From Verrucomicrobiota bacterium (lineage in GTDB: Bacteria > Verrucomicrobiota > Verrucomicrobiia > Chthoniobacterales > Chthoniobacteraceae), in assembly GCA_003402745.1 (NCBI GenBank), contig QQND01000016.1, forward strand, positions 1 through 46,692: 46,692 bases of DNA, given 5' to 3'. A model generated the notes under the pieces. The model did no database searches and had not been told where the DNA came from. It saw only the letters and a program-made list of their open reading frames with translations. This document shows, piece after piece, positions 9,292 through 17,549 of the stretch. A program made the position numbers and the translations under genes. Each line of letters opens with the position of its first letter. The stretch's first letter is position 1.

Positions 9292-9942
9292 ATGCAGCCT
9301 ATTTCTACCAACACGCTCCTCGAAGCCCTTCACTGGCGGTACGCGACAAAAAAATTTGATGCGACTCGGAAAATTCCGGAAGGGCAATGGATGGCGATCG
9401 AACAGTCCATGGTGCTTTCTCCCTCTTCGTTCGGGCTCCAACCATGGAGGTTTGTCGTTGTTCAAAACCGGGAGATTTTGGAAAAGCTTCCTGCAATTTC
9501 TTGGGGGCAGACTCAGCCTGTAGAATGCTCTCATTACGTGGTGTTTGCGTATCGCAGGGACATGACCGTGGGCGACGTGGATCGGTTCGTCGCGAGGATC
9601 GCTGAGGTGCGCGCGGTGTCGCTTGAATCGCTCGAAGGGTATCGCAATTTTATGCTGGGCAGTCACAAACTCGCTTTGGAAAGCGGCACCCTCAACGAAT
9701 GGTGTGCGCGGCAGGTGTATCTTGCCATAGGAGAAACCATGACAGCCGCCGCCCTTCTTGGAATTGACACCTGCCCGATGGAAGGCATCGAGCGGGCAAA
9801 GTACGATTCACTTTTGGGACTGGAGGCGGAAGGTTATTCCTCGGTGTGTTCCGTGGCGTTTGGGTACCGATCGGAGGAGGACAAACACGCGGCGCTGCCA
9901 AAAGTCCGCTTCTCCCGTGCGGATGTGGTTCAATACGTGTAG
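9292..9942 (+). CDS. Nitroreductase-family NAD(P)H-dependent flavin oxidoreductase (NfsB-like)
   Basis: An FMN-dependent cytoplasmic oxidoreductase reducing nitro compounds, quinones or similar acceptors. The 216-residue length is typical for the NfsB group. Visible family features are the N-terminal RYATKKFDATRKIP, the SFGLQPWRFVVVQN segment that contacts FMN, the EWCARQVYLAIGETM helix and the late GIDTCPMEGIE loop. A start at 9292 keeps the N-terminus the usual length, and the preceding bases are T-rich with no Shine-Dalgarno sequence. It is followed closely by a DUF5069 gene on the same strand, 30 bp away. The natural substrate is not inferable. Confidence 0.92.
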   Translation: MQPISTNTLLEALHWRYATKKFDATRKIPEGQWMAIEQSMVLSPSSFGLQPWRFVVVQNREILEKLPAISWGQTQPVECSHYVVFAYRRDMTVGDVDRFVARIAEVRAVSLESLEGYRNFMLGSHKLALESGTLNEWCARQVYLAIGETMTAAALLGIDTCPMEGIERAKYDSLLGLEAEGYSSVCSVAFGYRSEEDKHAALPKVRFSRADVVQYV

Positions 9943-9972
9943 CCGGCATCTTTGCCTTCTTCTTTCTCAATT

Positions 9973-10416
9973 ATGAATGCACCTGATCTTACGAAGAGGC
10001 CTCCGCGCAGTGTGCGCGTCCGGCTCGGCGGTTTTGTTATTTTGGCAAGGATGCTCGACAAGGGCCGGGCGGAAATTGCCGGTATAAGCGGCGAGTATCA
10101 CTACAACTGTCCTTTGGACAAACACTTCCTTGATTTTGTGGGGGTCGACCCTGCTGCGCTGCGAATTCAGCTTTCTGAAGGAAGAGGCGATGGGGAAATT
10201 CTTGGTTGGATTTCTGAAAACGCCGCCCACAAGCGCAGCGATCTTGAGATCGAGCAGTGGTCCTCCTACCATGATCGGCGCGGGCCTTCCTCTGTGGAAC
10301 AGCGTGAGTGGTTTCAAGCCTTGCACAGGGAGATCGGAATGCTCAGGGAGGACATTTCTACTTGGGCAGATCTTCTGGATCTGGATGATTTTTGTAGTTT
10401 CGGGGGGAAGGCCTAG
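9973..10416 (+). CDS. DUF5069 domain protein
   Basis: A small soluble protein of 147 residues, recognised by the conserved DUF5069 block RVRLGGFVILARMLDKGRA (about 14-32), GEYHYNCPLDKHFLDFVG and a Trp-rich late part. The function of the family is unknown to me. The ATG at 9973 places the conserved region at its usual distance from the start; a longer start at 9952 would add only seven unconserved residues. It lies 30 bp after the nitroreductase and may share its transcript. No signal peptide or membrane segment is seen. Confidence 0.85.
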   Translation: MNAPDLTKRPPRSVRVRLGGFVILARMLDKGRAEIAGISGEYHYNCPLDKHFLDFVGVDPAALRIQLSEGRGDGEILGWISENAAHKRSDLEIEQWSSYHDRRGPSSVEQREWFQALHREIGMLREDISTWADLLDLDDFCSFGGKA

Positions 10417-10541
10417 TTGCTCGAGGCGTTCTCTGAGAGGGCCGCAATTCAAGGGTGGTTTGCGTTGTCATTCGAAGATAAGAATCTAACATACACATTG
10501 GATCCTGCCCGTTTTCCCCGGGAAATGTCCTGACTAAACCT

Positions 10542-11147
10542 ATGTATTCCTTCCTTGTTTGGTTTCTCCCGTCGATGGCGATTTGGTGGGTGGCTTCCTC
10601 CTTTATGGAGTGGTCTTTGCACCGATTTGTGATGCATAAACCGCTGGGTTTCTTCGATTACCCTTTTAAGGCGCACGCGGTAGTGCACCACCAGATATTC
10701 AAGGCTGACCATACCTATCACCTTATAAACGAGAAGGATAAGCGCACCATACCGATGGCTTGGTGGAACGGGCCCGTCCTGATTGTTCTCGCTTCAATCC
10801 CTGTAATGCCGATTGCCTTTCTTCTTAACAACTGGTGGGTGTACATCGGGGCCGCGACTGGCACTGCCGTTTACTACTCCGTCTACGAGTACATCCACTG
10901 GTGCATGCACCTTCCCAAGGAGCGGAGGTTGGAGATGTCTTGGCTCTTCCGCCGCTTGAACGGGCACCATCTGTTGCATCACCGCTACATGCACAAAAAT
11001 TTTAATGTGGTTTTCCCGTTTCCGGATCTTCTTCTTGGAACTTTGGTGGTCCGGGCAAAGACGCGCTTTGCCCAGGCGAAGGGACCTTCGATTCCGGATG
11101 TGCAACCGCATGAGGACGCGGTGAACGTGCCACAAATGGCCCATTGA
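10542..11147 (+). CDS. Fatty acid hydroxylase/sterol desaturase-superfamily membrane protein
   Basis: 201 residues with several hydrophobic segments and the clustered histidines of the di-iron FA-hydroxylase superfamily: HRFVMH (His27, His32), HAVVHH (45-50), HWCMH, and HHLLHHRYMH. These would bind two irons for O2-dependent hydroxylation or desaturation of a lipid or carotenoid. Hydrophobic stretches near 4-20, 75-95 and 97-115 fit a membrane protein. The C-terminal about 30 residues are hydrophilic. Substrate is unknown. Upstream is the DUF5069 gene (125 bp gap) and downstream a Sel1-repeat gene; neither suggests a pathway. Confidence 0.82.
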   Translation: MYSFLVWFLPSMAIWWVASSFMEWSLHRFVMHKPLGFFDYPFKAHAVVHHQIFKADHTYHLINEKDKRTIPMAWWNGPVLIVLASIPVMPIAFLLNNWWVYIGAATGTAVYYSVYEYIHWCMHLPKERRLEMSWLFRRLNGHHLLHHRYMHKNFNVVFPFPDLLLGTLVVRAKTRFAQAKGPSIPDVQPHEDAVNVPQMAH

Positions 11148-11331
11148 GGAAGGCAGTGCTCGAGCCCTGTCCGCGGTTGGGTCCTTTCGCGGATATCTCA
11201 GAGAGAAACTCGGTCGAAAACGGTGAGAAACCGGTTTTTTTTCGAGATTTTCGGATGGTGTTGGAAAAGGCCTTAACTTTTGGGCGGCGCAACCGATTAA
11301 CCTTTGTTAATCTAATCAAATTTTTGTGAAC

Positions 11332-12243
11332 ATGAACCCAGAACAAGCCGTTTCCTGGTTTAGGAAAGCCTCTGAACTTGGAAACGCAGATGGAACTTGC
11401 AGCCTTGGCCTGTGCTTTTACCAGGGCATCGGGGTGGAGCAGGATCTCTTGTGGGCTGTCCGGTACTTTAAAAAGGCCGCCGAGGGTGGCAGCATCAGGG
11501 GGATGTTTAATTTGGGCTTCTGCCTCCACCAGGGAAGTGGCATTCGCCGAGATCATGAACAGGCTGCGTCATGGTTTATGAAGGCTGCTGAAAATGGTCA
11601 CATCTCCGCAATGTACCATCTCGGCCGTTGTTTCTATACTGGGGTTGGCGTGCTCAAGGATTTGGAGGAGGCTGCATCTTGGTTCCGGCAGGCTGCCGAT
11701 AAGCAGGATCTTTCAGCGATGGTCAGTCTTGGCGTATGTTTGTACGAAGGCCATGGCGAGACACGGAACCCAGAGCAAGCGGTGGAATGGTTCAGGAAAG
11801 CGATCGAGCTTGGGAGCGCGGATGCAACCAACAGTCTTGGTGTGTGCCAGTTTTGGGGCAAGGGAGTCGAAGAGAATGTGCCTGAGGCTGCGGAAAGTTT
11901 CCGGAAGGCCGCGGATTTGGGAAGCGAAGCTGCGATGGTCAACCTCGGGCACTGTTATTATTGGGGGAACGGCGTAGAAAAGAATTTGAGTGAAGCAACT
12001 GCCTGGTATTTGAAGGCGGCTGATCTTGGGAACGTGTACGGCATGTTCTACCTCGGAAATTCGCATTGTGAGACCGCCGGCGCGGAGATGGTATCTGATT
12101 TGTCCTCTTCCTGGCAGCGGGATCCGCGCACCCAGGAGCTTCTTATGGGCGTGGCCAATAGTGTTTGCACCACAACGAAAGGCGTGCCTGAGGAGGAAGA
12201 GATAGTTCCGACTCTAGAGCTGCCCGAAGAGGCGTCTGGATAG
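11332..12243 (+). CDS. Sel1-repeat (TPR-like) protein
   Basis: About 303 residues made almost entirely of seven 36-residue Sel1-like repeats, each with the pattern AxxWFxKAAELG...AMxxLGxCxxxGxGV. The first repeat begins at residue 2-3, so there is no signal peptide, and a cytoplasmic protein-protein scaffold is the default reading. The last repeat degrades and a 45-residue acidic tail follows. An in-frame GTG at 11326 is an alternative start. Upstream lies an AT-rich stretch (11285-11325) that may hold the promoter. Partner and role unknown. The downstream neighbour is an ECF sigma gene 177 bp away, separated by a 7-bp tandem repeat. Confidence 0.88.
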   Translation: MNPEQAVSWFRKASELGNADGTCSLGLCFYQGIGVEQDLLWAVRYFKKAAEGGSIRGMFNLGFCLHQGSGIRRDHEQAASWFMKAAENGHISAMYHLGRCFYTGVGVLKDLEEAASWFRQAADKQDLSAMVSLGVCLYEGHGETRNPEQAVEWFRKAIELGSADATNSLGVCQFWGKGVEENVPEAAESFRKAADLGSEAAMVNLGHCYYWGNGVEKNLSEATAWYLKAADLGNVYGMFYLGNSHCETAGAEMVSDLSSSWQRDPRTQELLMGVANSVCTTTKGVPEEEEIVPTLELPEEASG

Positions 12244-12283
12244 AGTGACGGGTTTTAGCGGACGCAGTGTTACTTCAATGGAG

Positions 12284-12311
12284 GGCCACTGGCCACTGGC
12301 CACTGGCCACT
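12284..12311. repeat. Four tandem copies of a 7-bp repeat (GGCCACT)
   Basis: Perfect tandem repeat of GGCCACT in four copies, in the intergenic region between the Sel1 gene and the ECF sigma gene. Each junction creates the palindrome TGGCCA. No function is evident; it could be a slippage-prone variable-number locus upstream of the sigma gene. Confidence 0.95.
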
Positions 12312-12420
12312 TCATTCGGAAGACGGTAGATCAAAGATTTTTAACCTTTTTCGTTTAGTTTCCAATAAACTCAGCCCTGGTGGGTATTCTAAGTACGAAG
12401 CCCCCTCATCTCCCCAGAAT

Positions 12421-12975
12421 ATGTTCGGCGCAAAACAAAAAAAGAAAACAGAGTGGGTGCAGACTGCAATGCAGCGGTATGAAAAACCGCTTTTGCAGTA
12501 TTCCTATAGCATTGTTCGAGACTTGGAGCGTGCCCGAGACGTTGTTCAGGAAACATTCATGCGTTTATACAAGCAGGAGCAGGAAGCGATCGAAGGCCAC
12601 CTTTCCCAGTGGTTGTTCACGGTTTGCCGGAATTGCTCTTTGAAGGTTTTGCGGAGTCAAGAGCGTTACGTGCACGTGGAGTCCTCGGAGTTTGAGGGCC
12701 GCAGTTCCGACGAGCCTTCGCCTTCTTTTGAGTTGGAGCGCAAAGAGCGCGTTGCGCGGTTGATGGAGTTGGTGCAGGAGTTGACCCCGAATCAGAGGGA
12801 AGTTGTTCGGTTACGGTTTCAAAATTTTCATTCGTATCAGGAAATCAGCGACATCACGGGTCTGAGTGTTGGGAATGTCGGGTTCATTCTCAACGCCGCA
12901 ATGAGAAGCTTGCGCGACAAGATGGAACGCGACGACCGGGAAGAAAAAATTATCTATCTTACCAAAACGGCTTAG
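12421..12975 (+). CDS. ECF-type RNA polymerase sigma factor
   Basis: A sigma-70-family factor of 184 residues with region 2 (LERARDVVQETFMRLYKQ, about 37-57) and region 4 (LTPNQREVVRLRFQNFHSYQEISDITGL, about 121-148). It lacks regions 1 and 3, as ECF factors do. It would direct polymerase to a small regulon. The next gene, 43 bp downstream, is a one-TM protein with an anti-sigma-like N-terminus, so the pair probably forms a signal-responsive switch (inference). The ATG follows a C-rich leader (12401-12415) with no Shine-Dalgarno sequence. Confidence 0.9.
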   Translation: MFGAKQKKKTEWVQTAMQRYEKPLLQYSYSIVRDLERARDVVQETFMRLYKQEQEAIEGHLSQWLFTVCRNCSLKVLRSQERYVHVESSEFEGRSSDEPSPSFELERKERVARLMELVQELTPNQREVVRLRFQNFHSYQEISDITGLSVGNVGFILNAAMRSLRDKMERDDREEKIIYLTKTA

Positions 12976-13018
12976 GGTGCCAGGAATTGGCATGTGAGGC
13001 CACCCACAGGAATCATAT

Positions 13019-13576
13019 ATGGAACGCAGTATTAGCGATAAGGACATTACAGATTACGTCTTGAACGAGTTAGAGCCCCGCGAAAGGCTCTATGTCGAGT
13101 CAATGATGCTGGGGTGTGATGATTCGCGTTCCGATGCTGTTTCCTTGATGGAAGTTTCACGTCTTTTGGAGGAGGGTTTGGAATGCGAACTCCGAGGCGC
13201 TGAATTGCAATTAGACTCGGAGCGCCGCCGCGAGGTTTTTGCTTACGCTCCCTCGGAGATTTGGGATTCTGTCCTGCGTGTGGCCGCGTCGGCTGTCGCC
13301 CTTGCTGCCTGTGTGGCTTTTGCAATCGCGGCGCCCGTCATTTCCAAGGTTGCATTCCGTGGTGAGCTTTCCAAGTCCCAACTCGCCCGCCATACTGGGA
13401 TCGATGATTTCTCTGATGTCGTCGACCCTGCTGCGTTCCCTGTGGCAATGTTCGAGACTGACGATAACCTTCAAACTGGGACTTCGGATGATTTCCCCAC
13501 GCGCGTGTTACTACCAACTGGTGCGGTAAACCTCGGCGAGATGCCAGTGCCCTATTTGGGCTCCGACGTGAACTAG
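13019..13576 (+). CDS. Putative single-pass anti-sigma factor
   Basis: 185 residues. The N-terminus DKDITDYVLNELEPRERLYVE resembles the helical anti-sigma segment common in PVC regulators and is preceded on the same strand by an ECF sigma gene 43 bp away. One hydrophobic segment (about residues 86-112, Ala/Val-rich) should cross the membrane. The remaining about 70 residues would lie outside and have no recognised domain. There is no zinc HxxxCxxC motif, so it is not a ZAS-type anti-sigma. The assignment rests on context plus N-terminal resemblance; regulation of the upstream sigma factor is inferred. Confidence 0.65.
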   Translation: MERSISDKDITDYVLNELEPRERLYVESMMLGCDDSRSDAVSLMEVSRLLEEGLECELRGAELQLDSERRREVFAYAPSEIWDSVLRVAASAVALAACVAFAIAAPVISKVAFRGELSKSQLARHTGIDDFSDVVDPAAFPVAMFETDDNLQTGTSDDFPTRVLLPTGAVNLGEMPVPYLGSDVN

Positions 13577-13746
13577 GCTGTTTTTCCGACTGTTTCGGAC
13601 CGGTTATTGGATGAAGCAGGCGGTAGACGGGCTCTCCGAGAGCTCTTGTTTTCGTGGTGGTTTGAGAGCGCTTGAGAGCGCTTGAGAGGGGCGGGGGAAA
13701 CTCGCCTAAGTGGGTTTTTCGGAAAGCGCCGCCTTAAAAGGGATGG
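13577..13746. repeat. Intergenic region between convergent genes: small hairpin and 10-bp tandem repeat
   Basis: GCTCT (13631-13635) pairs with AGAGC (13639-13643) around a 3-nt loop and is followed by a modest T-run, a weak candidate terminator for the plus-strand operon. Two perfect copies of TTGAGAGCGC (13662-13671 and 13672-13681) and a third, imperfect one follow. The genes on both sides point into this region. Confidence 0.45.
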
Positions 13747-14289
13747 TCATTTCTTGGGTGGAGGGGACTGCAGGTTCTTGAGGAAGAGAGTCGAGGCTTT
13801 TTGCACACTTTGGGTAATCGACGGCAGACGTTCCAAGGAGCATTGCGAAGTCTGTTCGAGAATCTTTGGCATCTTGGTTAGGAAAGCTTTGCCCGCGGGG
13901 CTTTGATAAAACGAGATCAAGCTGCTGACTTCTTCTTGAGAAAATGTTTGCGAGTAAATTGTTGCGTAAGAGTGCTTAACGTTAGACCAAGCCAGTTCGT
14001 CTAAGATGATTTTTTGAAGCTGTTTGGAAAACTCAGGAAGTTTTTTTTGGAGCTCGATAAGTTGAGTGGGCGTCAGTTTTTGTTTATTCACCGCTTCATT
14101 CACGATGGCATCGACTGCAGTACTCACTTTTCCGATTTGAGCTAGAGCTTGGTTCTGGACTTGAGACACCACTAATAATTTTTCAATCGATTCCGGCGAA
14201 GGCTCTTTGGCGAAGGAGCACCAGGGGCAAAGGAGCGCAAAAAAAGTGGCGGCCAAGGGCGATATTCCGGTTCGGCGGAGCTTGATCAT
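13747..14289 (-). CDS. Secreted DUF2059-family protein
   Basis: 180 residues with a signal peptide over about residues 1-27 (hydrophobic PLAATFFALLCPWCSFA). The mature part is helical and contains the DUF2059 hallmark SLISFYQSPAGKAFLTKMP near 123-141, preceded by a helix-rich region. The family is periplasmic and of uncertain function. The ATG at 14289 is preferred over 14328 because it places the charged MIKLRR n-region directly before the signal sequence. Downstream (lower coordinates) it converges with the anti-sigma gene. Confidence 0.82.
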   Translation of the reverse strand: MIKLRRTGISPLAATFFALLCPWCSFAKEPSPESIEKLLVVSQVQNQALAQIGKVSTAVDAIVNEAVNKQKLTPTQLIELQKKLPEFSKQLQKIILDELAWSNVKHSYATIYSQTFSQEEVSSLISFYQSPAGKAFLTKMPKILEQTSQCSLERLPSITQSVQKASTLFLKNLQSPPPKK

Positions 14290-14387
14290 GAATTGGATAT
14301 TACAGGTGAAGTGAGCCCAGTTCGACACAATAGCCTTCGGAGCCTGTTTTACAACGTGCTGCGGTCTGCCCCACGGCTGGGCGGGAT

Positions 14388-15671
14388 TTAGGAGCCAAAC
14401 TGGGAACGTGCGAAACGGATGTATTGCTCCCAGTCGTAGCGGGTAATGTCGTGGCTTCCTGTGCGGATGTGGTATCGGATTCCCTCACCAATTGGGGTGT
14501 TCACGGGGGGGAGCTCTGTCACGCCGTAGCCTTTTTTACCAAACAGGGTGAAGACGGGTTGTGCGTGCAGGCCCGCGAGGAACTCGCCCTTGGGGTCGGC
14601 CCACCGATCTTCCTCAGCGCTGGCGATATAGACTCCCCTCGGTGCAGCGAGGGCTACCAGCATATGGCTGTCGACGGGGCAGGCCGCCTCGTTGTTTGCG
14701 TAGTTCGCATATGTTTTTGTAAACCAATGGGGGAAGGCTTTTGTAATAATCGCGGTGGTTTCACCGATGTTCCGCCGCATCAAGGCAGCCCCGCCCTCTC
14801 CGGAGTTGTTGGAGATCACGACGCCGAAACGGGTGTCCTGCGCACCTGCCCAAAGGGAGGTCTTGCCCAGACGCGAGTGGCCGATAACGGCGAGTTTTTT
14901 TGCATCCACGCCGGGCTCTGAGGCCAGAAAATCAGCAATCCGGCTCAGTCCCCAGGCCCAGGCGCCGATTGCTCCCCACTCCCCATCTTTCCAATCTTTC
15001 GCCGCACCCTCTTTACTTAAAAAGGAGCGTAGACCTGTCTTCCAGCCCTCGGGATGGTCGGGTTCGACATCGCCGCAGTAGTAAGTGGCAACCGCAAACC
15101 CCTCTGAAACAGCCAGTTCCAACTGCCATCTTTCTTGCTCGGAGCCTCTGGATTTTTCAGTGGAATGGTTGTCTACCACGCCGCTGCCCTTGCCGGGACG
15201 CATCCAACGGGTAGAAAGCGGCAGGTCGTTGTCTGAGGTGACGGCTTCGTTTCCGCCGAAGCTGGCTCCCACAAAACAGGGAACAGGTTTTGCCGTGTTC
15301 TTCGGGAGGTGCAGCATGAGTTCGATGCCCTGCCATTCTGGGTAGTCAGCAAGGGAAATGCGCACTAGTTTGCGGACCGCTTTTCCGTTGAGAGCGTCGG
15401 TGTTAACGGAAATGGTTTCGCAAATGACCTTCCCCCAGTTTGATGGCGCTTTGCCGAAGACATGCTTTTCGAAAAGGCCTAGCACTTCGGACCGCCGGGT
15501 GGTTATCCACTCCGCAGCCGAAGTGATTTGGACGCCTGCCTCGGATTGAAGGAGCGGAGGGAGCACGTAAGGGGGAATAGCGGATTCGTCGTAATTGGCC
15601 TGCTTTTGCTGAGCGAGGGCGGCGAGGGGAAAAAGCGCGAGAGCGCAGCCGAGGGGAGGGAATAGGCGCAT
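14388..15671 (-). CDS. Secreted glucuronoyl esterase (CE15 family)
   Basis: An alpha/beta-hydrolase that cleaves methyl-glucuronoyl esters, the linkage between lignin and glucuronoxylan. 427 residues; signal peptide about 1-20 (LALFPLAALA). The CE15 nucleophile motif GHSRLGK places Ser266 as catalytic. The conserved SNNSGEGG segment gives Glu292, and SHDITRYDW gives His407 as the base. The conserved PCFVGASFGGNE and YYCGDVEPDHP blocks also fit bacterial CE15. The start at 15671 is chosen for the signal peptide; a longer frame to 15794 would put 41 unlikely residues in front. It is divergent from dltD with a 163-bp shared upstream region. It suggests plant-polysaccharide breakdown (inference from the family). 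Confidence 0.9.
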   Translation of the reverse strand: MRLFPPLGCALALFPLAALAQQKQANYDESAIPPYVLPPLLQSEAGVQITSAAEWITTRRSEVLGLFEKHVFGKAPSNWGKVICETISVNTDALNGKAVRKLVRISLADYPEWQGIELMLHLPKNTAKPVPCFVGASFGGNEAVTSDNDLPLSTRWMRPGKGSGVVDNHSTEKSRGSEQERWQLELAVSEGFAVATYYCGDVEPDHPEGWKTGLRSFLSKEGAAKDWKDGEWGAIGAWAWGLSRIADFLASEPGVDAKKLAVIGHSRLGKTSLWAGAQDTRFGVVISNNSGEGGAALMRRNIGETTAIITKAFPHWFTKTYANYANNEAACPVDSHMLVALAAPRGVYIASAEEDRWADPKGEFLAGLHAQPVFTLFGKKGYGVTELPPVNTPIGEGIRYHIRTGSHDITRYDWEQYIRFARSQFGS

Positions 15672-15779
15672 GATGGGAGGATCGGTGTTTTTTTTTGTGA
15701 GGCAAGCCAGTCCTGCAGGGGGGGCGTGCGGTGGCGCCTTGCGTGGGAGGTACGGCGATGGGTTAAACAGGATGCGCTG

Positions 15780-15807
15780 TTGCCGAAGAGTCAAAATATG
15801 TTATCGT
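15780..15807 (+). promoter_or_regulatory. Candidate promoter of the dlt operon
   Basis: TTGCCG (15780-15785) and TATCGT (15802-15807) are separated by 16 bp, each matching 4 of 6 consensus positions. A C-run, CCCCCCTC, follows at 15812-15819, the same octamer found before the gene at 7455. The spacing to the dltD ATG (15835) implies a leader of about 20 nt. Weak, consensus-only evidence. Confidence 0.3.
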
Positions 15808-15834
15808 AAAGCCCCCCTCTTTGCCTCCCAGAAC

Positions 15835-17118
15835 ATGAAAACAGGCCAAACCGTTCCTTCCGGTATTATAGCAACGTCGGCTGATAGTCCAGACCGAGCG
15901 CTGGAGCGTGCCCCGTCACATCTTTTATCTTTTACGCTCGCAATGGCTCTTGCGGGGGTCGCGATTTTTGGGGGATACCAGTGGGCGAGCGAGAAAGAGG
16001 AGCGGTTGCTTCACTCCGCAGCGCCAGAGTTTTGTGATGCAAAGTTGCACGGTGTGGCACTCATTAGGGAGGCGTTATCAAGGCCAGACACGCTGGTTTT
16101 TTTCGGCAGCTCGGAGTTGATTCCAAACGTGCCAATGAAGGGGGTGGATTTTTTCTCCGATTCACCGACTGGCTTCACGATGTTTCCTGTGGGAAAAGCC
16201 GGTACGACGGCGCTTTCGGTGCTTCAAAAACTGGGCTCCGCGGGCGACGAGCTTGTGGGAAAAAAAGTCGTTATTTCGCTTTCTCCGAGCTTTTTCCAGT
16301 CTGAAGAAGTAGACGCTAAGTATTTCGAGGGAAACTCCTCCAAATTGCAGCTGAAGGAGTTTTTCGGCAGCGACCGTTTTAGTGCCAGCCTCAAGCAGGA
16401 CGCGGCAGTGCAGATCCTTAAATATCCGAAAGTGTTTGAGGGGGATTGGGTTCTTGCATTTACTCTCAATTGCGTCGCGCAGGGAGGGCGATGGAATCGG
16501 TTTTTGCTCGATTTGATAGCGCCTTACGCCGCCCTTAACCGGGCAGTGGGAAGGATGCAGGACCATGTGGAGGCGGCTTTTGCTCTCAATGGAGAGCCGG
16601 AGTTGGCTTCGGTTTCGGCGTTCCGGCCTAAGCACGGTCGTCTTCTAAATTGGGACGAACTATTCCGGACTGCGGAGCAGCAGTCGAAAACGCTTGCGGC
16701 GAAGTCTAGGCGGGGGCCCCCCGTAGTGACCCGGTTGAAGGGGTCTTGGGACCGTCAGTTTGTAGCTAAAATGCAAAAAGCGCAGGAGTGGAAAGACTTC
16801 GAGTTGGTGCTTCGGCTTTTGAAGGAGGCGGGGGCGCATCCGTTGGTTCTTTCCATGCCTCTTCATGCGGACGTTCTTGAGGCTCAAGGAGTTTCTGAGG
16901 TTGCGAGGCTGGAGTACGGGACGCAGCTCAGGGCGCTGGTGAGTAAATACAACGCTCCTCTTGTGTATTTCAGCGACCACGAGAGCGATCCGGTTTTTTT
17001 CGTGGATCAGAACGACCACATCGGCTCAAAAGGCTGGTGGTACTATAACAAGGTGATGGATGATTTTTATCACGATAGGCTCGGCAAACCTCAAGCCGCC
17101 CACCAACTGCATCCCTGA
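15835..17118 (+). CDS. dltD: DltD, D-alanylation protein
   Basis: Membrane-anchored SGNH-like protein of the D-alanylation pathway, acting on the outer face of the cytoplasmic membrane. 427 residues: a TM segment near 29-48, then an extracytoplasmic domain. The nucleophile motif FFGSSELIP is at about 89-98 (Ser92/Ser93). The C-terminal catalytic block contains Asp391, Asp394 and His395 before GSKGWWYYNKVMDDFY, as in DltD. First gene of a tight cluster: dltC follows after 8 bp. In Firmicutes dltD is usually last in dltXABCD, so the order here is unusual. The ATG at 15835 was chosen over the longer frame because it gives a normal DltD N-terminus. Identity is firm from motif plus context. Confidence 0.9.
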   Translation: MKTGQTVPSGIIATSADSPDRALERAPSHLLSFTLAMALAGVAIFGGYQWASEKEERLLHSAAPEFCDAKLHGVALIREALSRPDTLVFFGSSELIPNVPMKGVDFFSDSPTGFTMFPVGKAGTTALSVLQKLGSAGDELVGKKVVISLSPSFFQSEEVDAKYFEGNSSKLQLKEFFGSDRFSASLKQDAAVQILKYPKVFEGDWVLAFTLNCVAQGGRWNRFLLDLIAPYAALNRAVGRMQDHVEAAFALNGEPELASVSAFRPKHGRLLNWDELFRTAEQQSKTLAAKSRRGPPVVTRLKGSWDRQFVAKMQKAQEWKDFELVLRLLKEAGAHPLVLSMPLHADVLEAQGVSEVARLEYGTQLRALVSKYNAPLVYFSDHESDPVFFVDQNDHIGSKGWWYYNKVMDDFYHDRLGKPQAAHQLHP

Positions 17119-17126
17119 TTATTTTC

Positions 17127-17363
17127 ATGAAAGAAAAAATTCTCTCTATTTTGGCTGAAGTCGCAGAAACCCAGGAAGTTTTCACTCAACCTGACCTTGC
17201 TCTTTACGATCTTCAAATCCTTGATTCGATGAAAACCGTGGAGTTGATTGTGGCTCTTGGGCGAGAGTTGGGGGTGGAGGTTTCGCCGGCAGAGTTTGAG
17301 CGTGAGGCGTGGGCCACGCCCGCAAAACTCGTAGCGGATGTGGAAAAGCGGCTTTCAGCCTGA
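17127..17363 (+). CDS. dltC: DltC, D-alanyl carrier protein
   Basis: A small acyl-carrier-type protein of 78 residues that accepts the amino acid from DltA as a thioester on a phosphopantetheine arm. The attachment site is in the LDSMKTVEL motif, with Ser34 as the modified residue. The rest is the expected four-helix acidic carrier fold, ending in VADVEKRL. It lies 8 bp after dltD and 24 bp before dltX, so co-transcription is very likely. A 4'-phosphopantetheinyl transferase from elsewhere in the genome would be needed. No Shine-Dalgarno sequence is seen. Confidence 0.9.
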   Translation: MKEKILSILAEVAETQEVFTQPDLALYDLQILDSMKTVELIVALGRELGVEVSPAEFEREAWATPAKLVADVEKRLSA

Positions 17364-17387
17364 CGTTTTTTTCGAGGACAGCTTATT

Positions 17388-17534
17388 ATGGATTTCGATG
17401 CAATTTTTGCCGGAAGGCCCGCGTTACGGCACGTGGCACTTTTTGTGTATTACACTGCGATCGTTTTTATTTTAATCTTGATGTACGGGCGGGGAGACTT
17501 TTCCACACCGCCTTTTGTTTACCAGGAGTTTTAG
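17388..17534 (+). CDS. dltX: DltX-like small membrane peptide
   Basis: A 48-residue peptide. It begins MDFDAIFAGRPALRHV, then has one hydrophobic segment (about residues 16-33, rich in Val, Phe, Ile, Leu), then a short tail ending PPFVYQEF. The C-terminal pattern FxYxxF (Phe43, Tyr45, Phe48) matches the DltX signature, in which the tyrosine has been proposed to carry the D-alanyl group between DltB and DltD. It fits between dltC (24 bp) and dltA (15 bp) with no other use for the gap. Its length (about 50 residues) is right for DltX. The call rests on position, topology and the terminal motif; the chemistry here is inferred. Confidence 0.8.
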   Translation: MDFDAIFAGRPALRHVALFVYYTAIVFILILMYGRGDFSTPPFVYQEF

Positions 17535-17549
17535 CCCGCGCCTTACTGC

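Noticed and set aside
12284-12311. Tandem GGCCACT as a CRISPR array
   Set aside because: The units are 7 bp with no spacers and no cas gene nearby.
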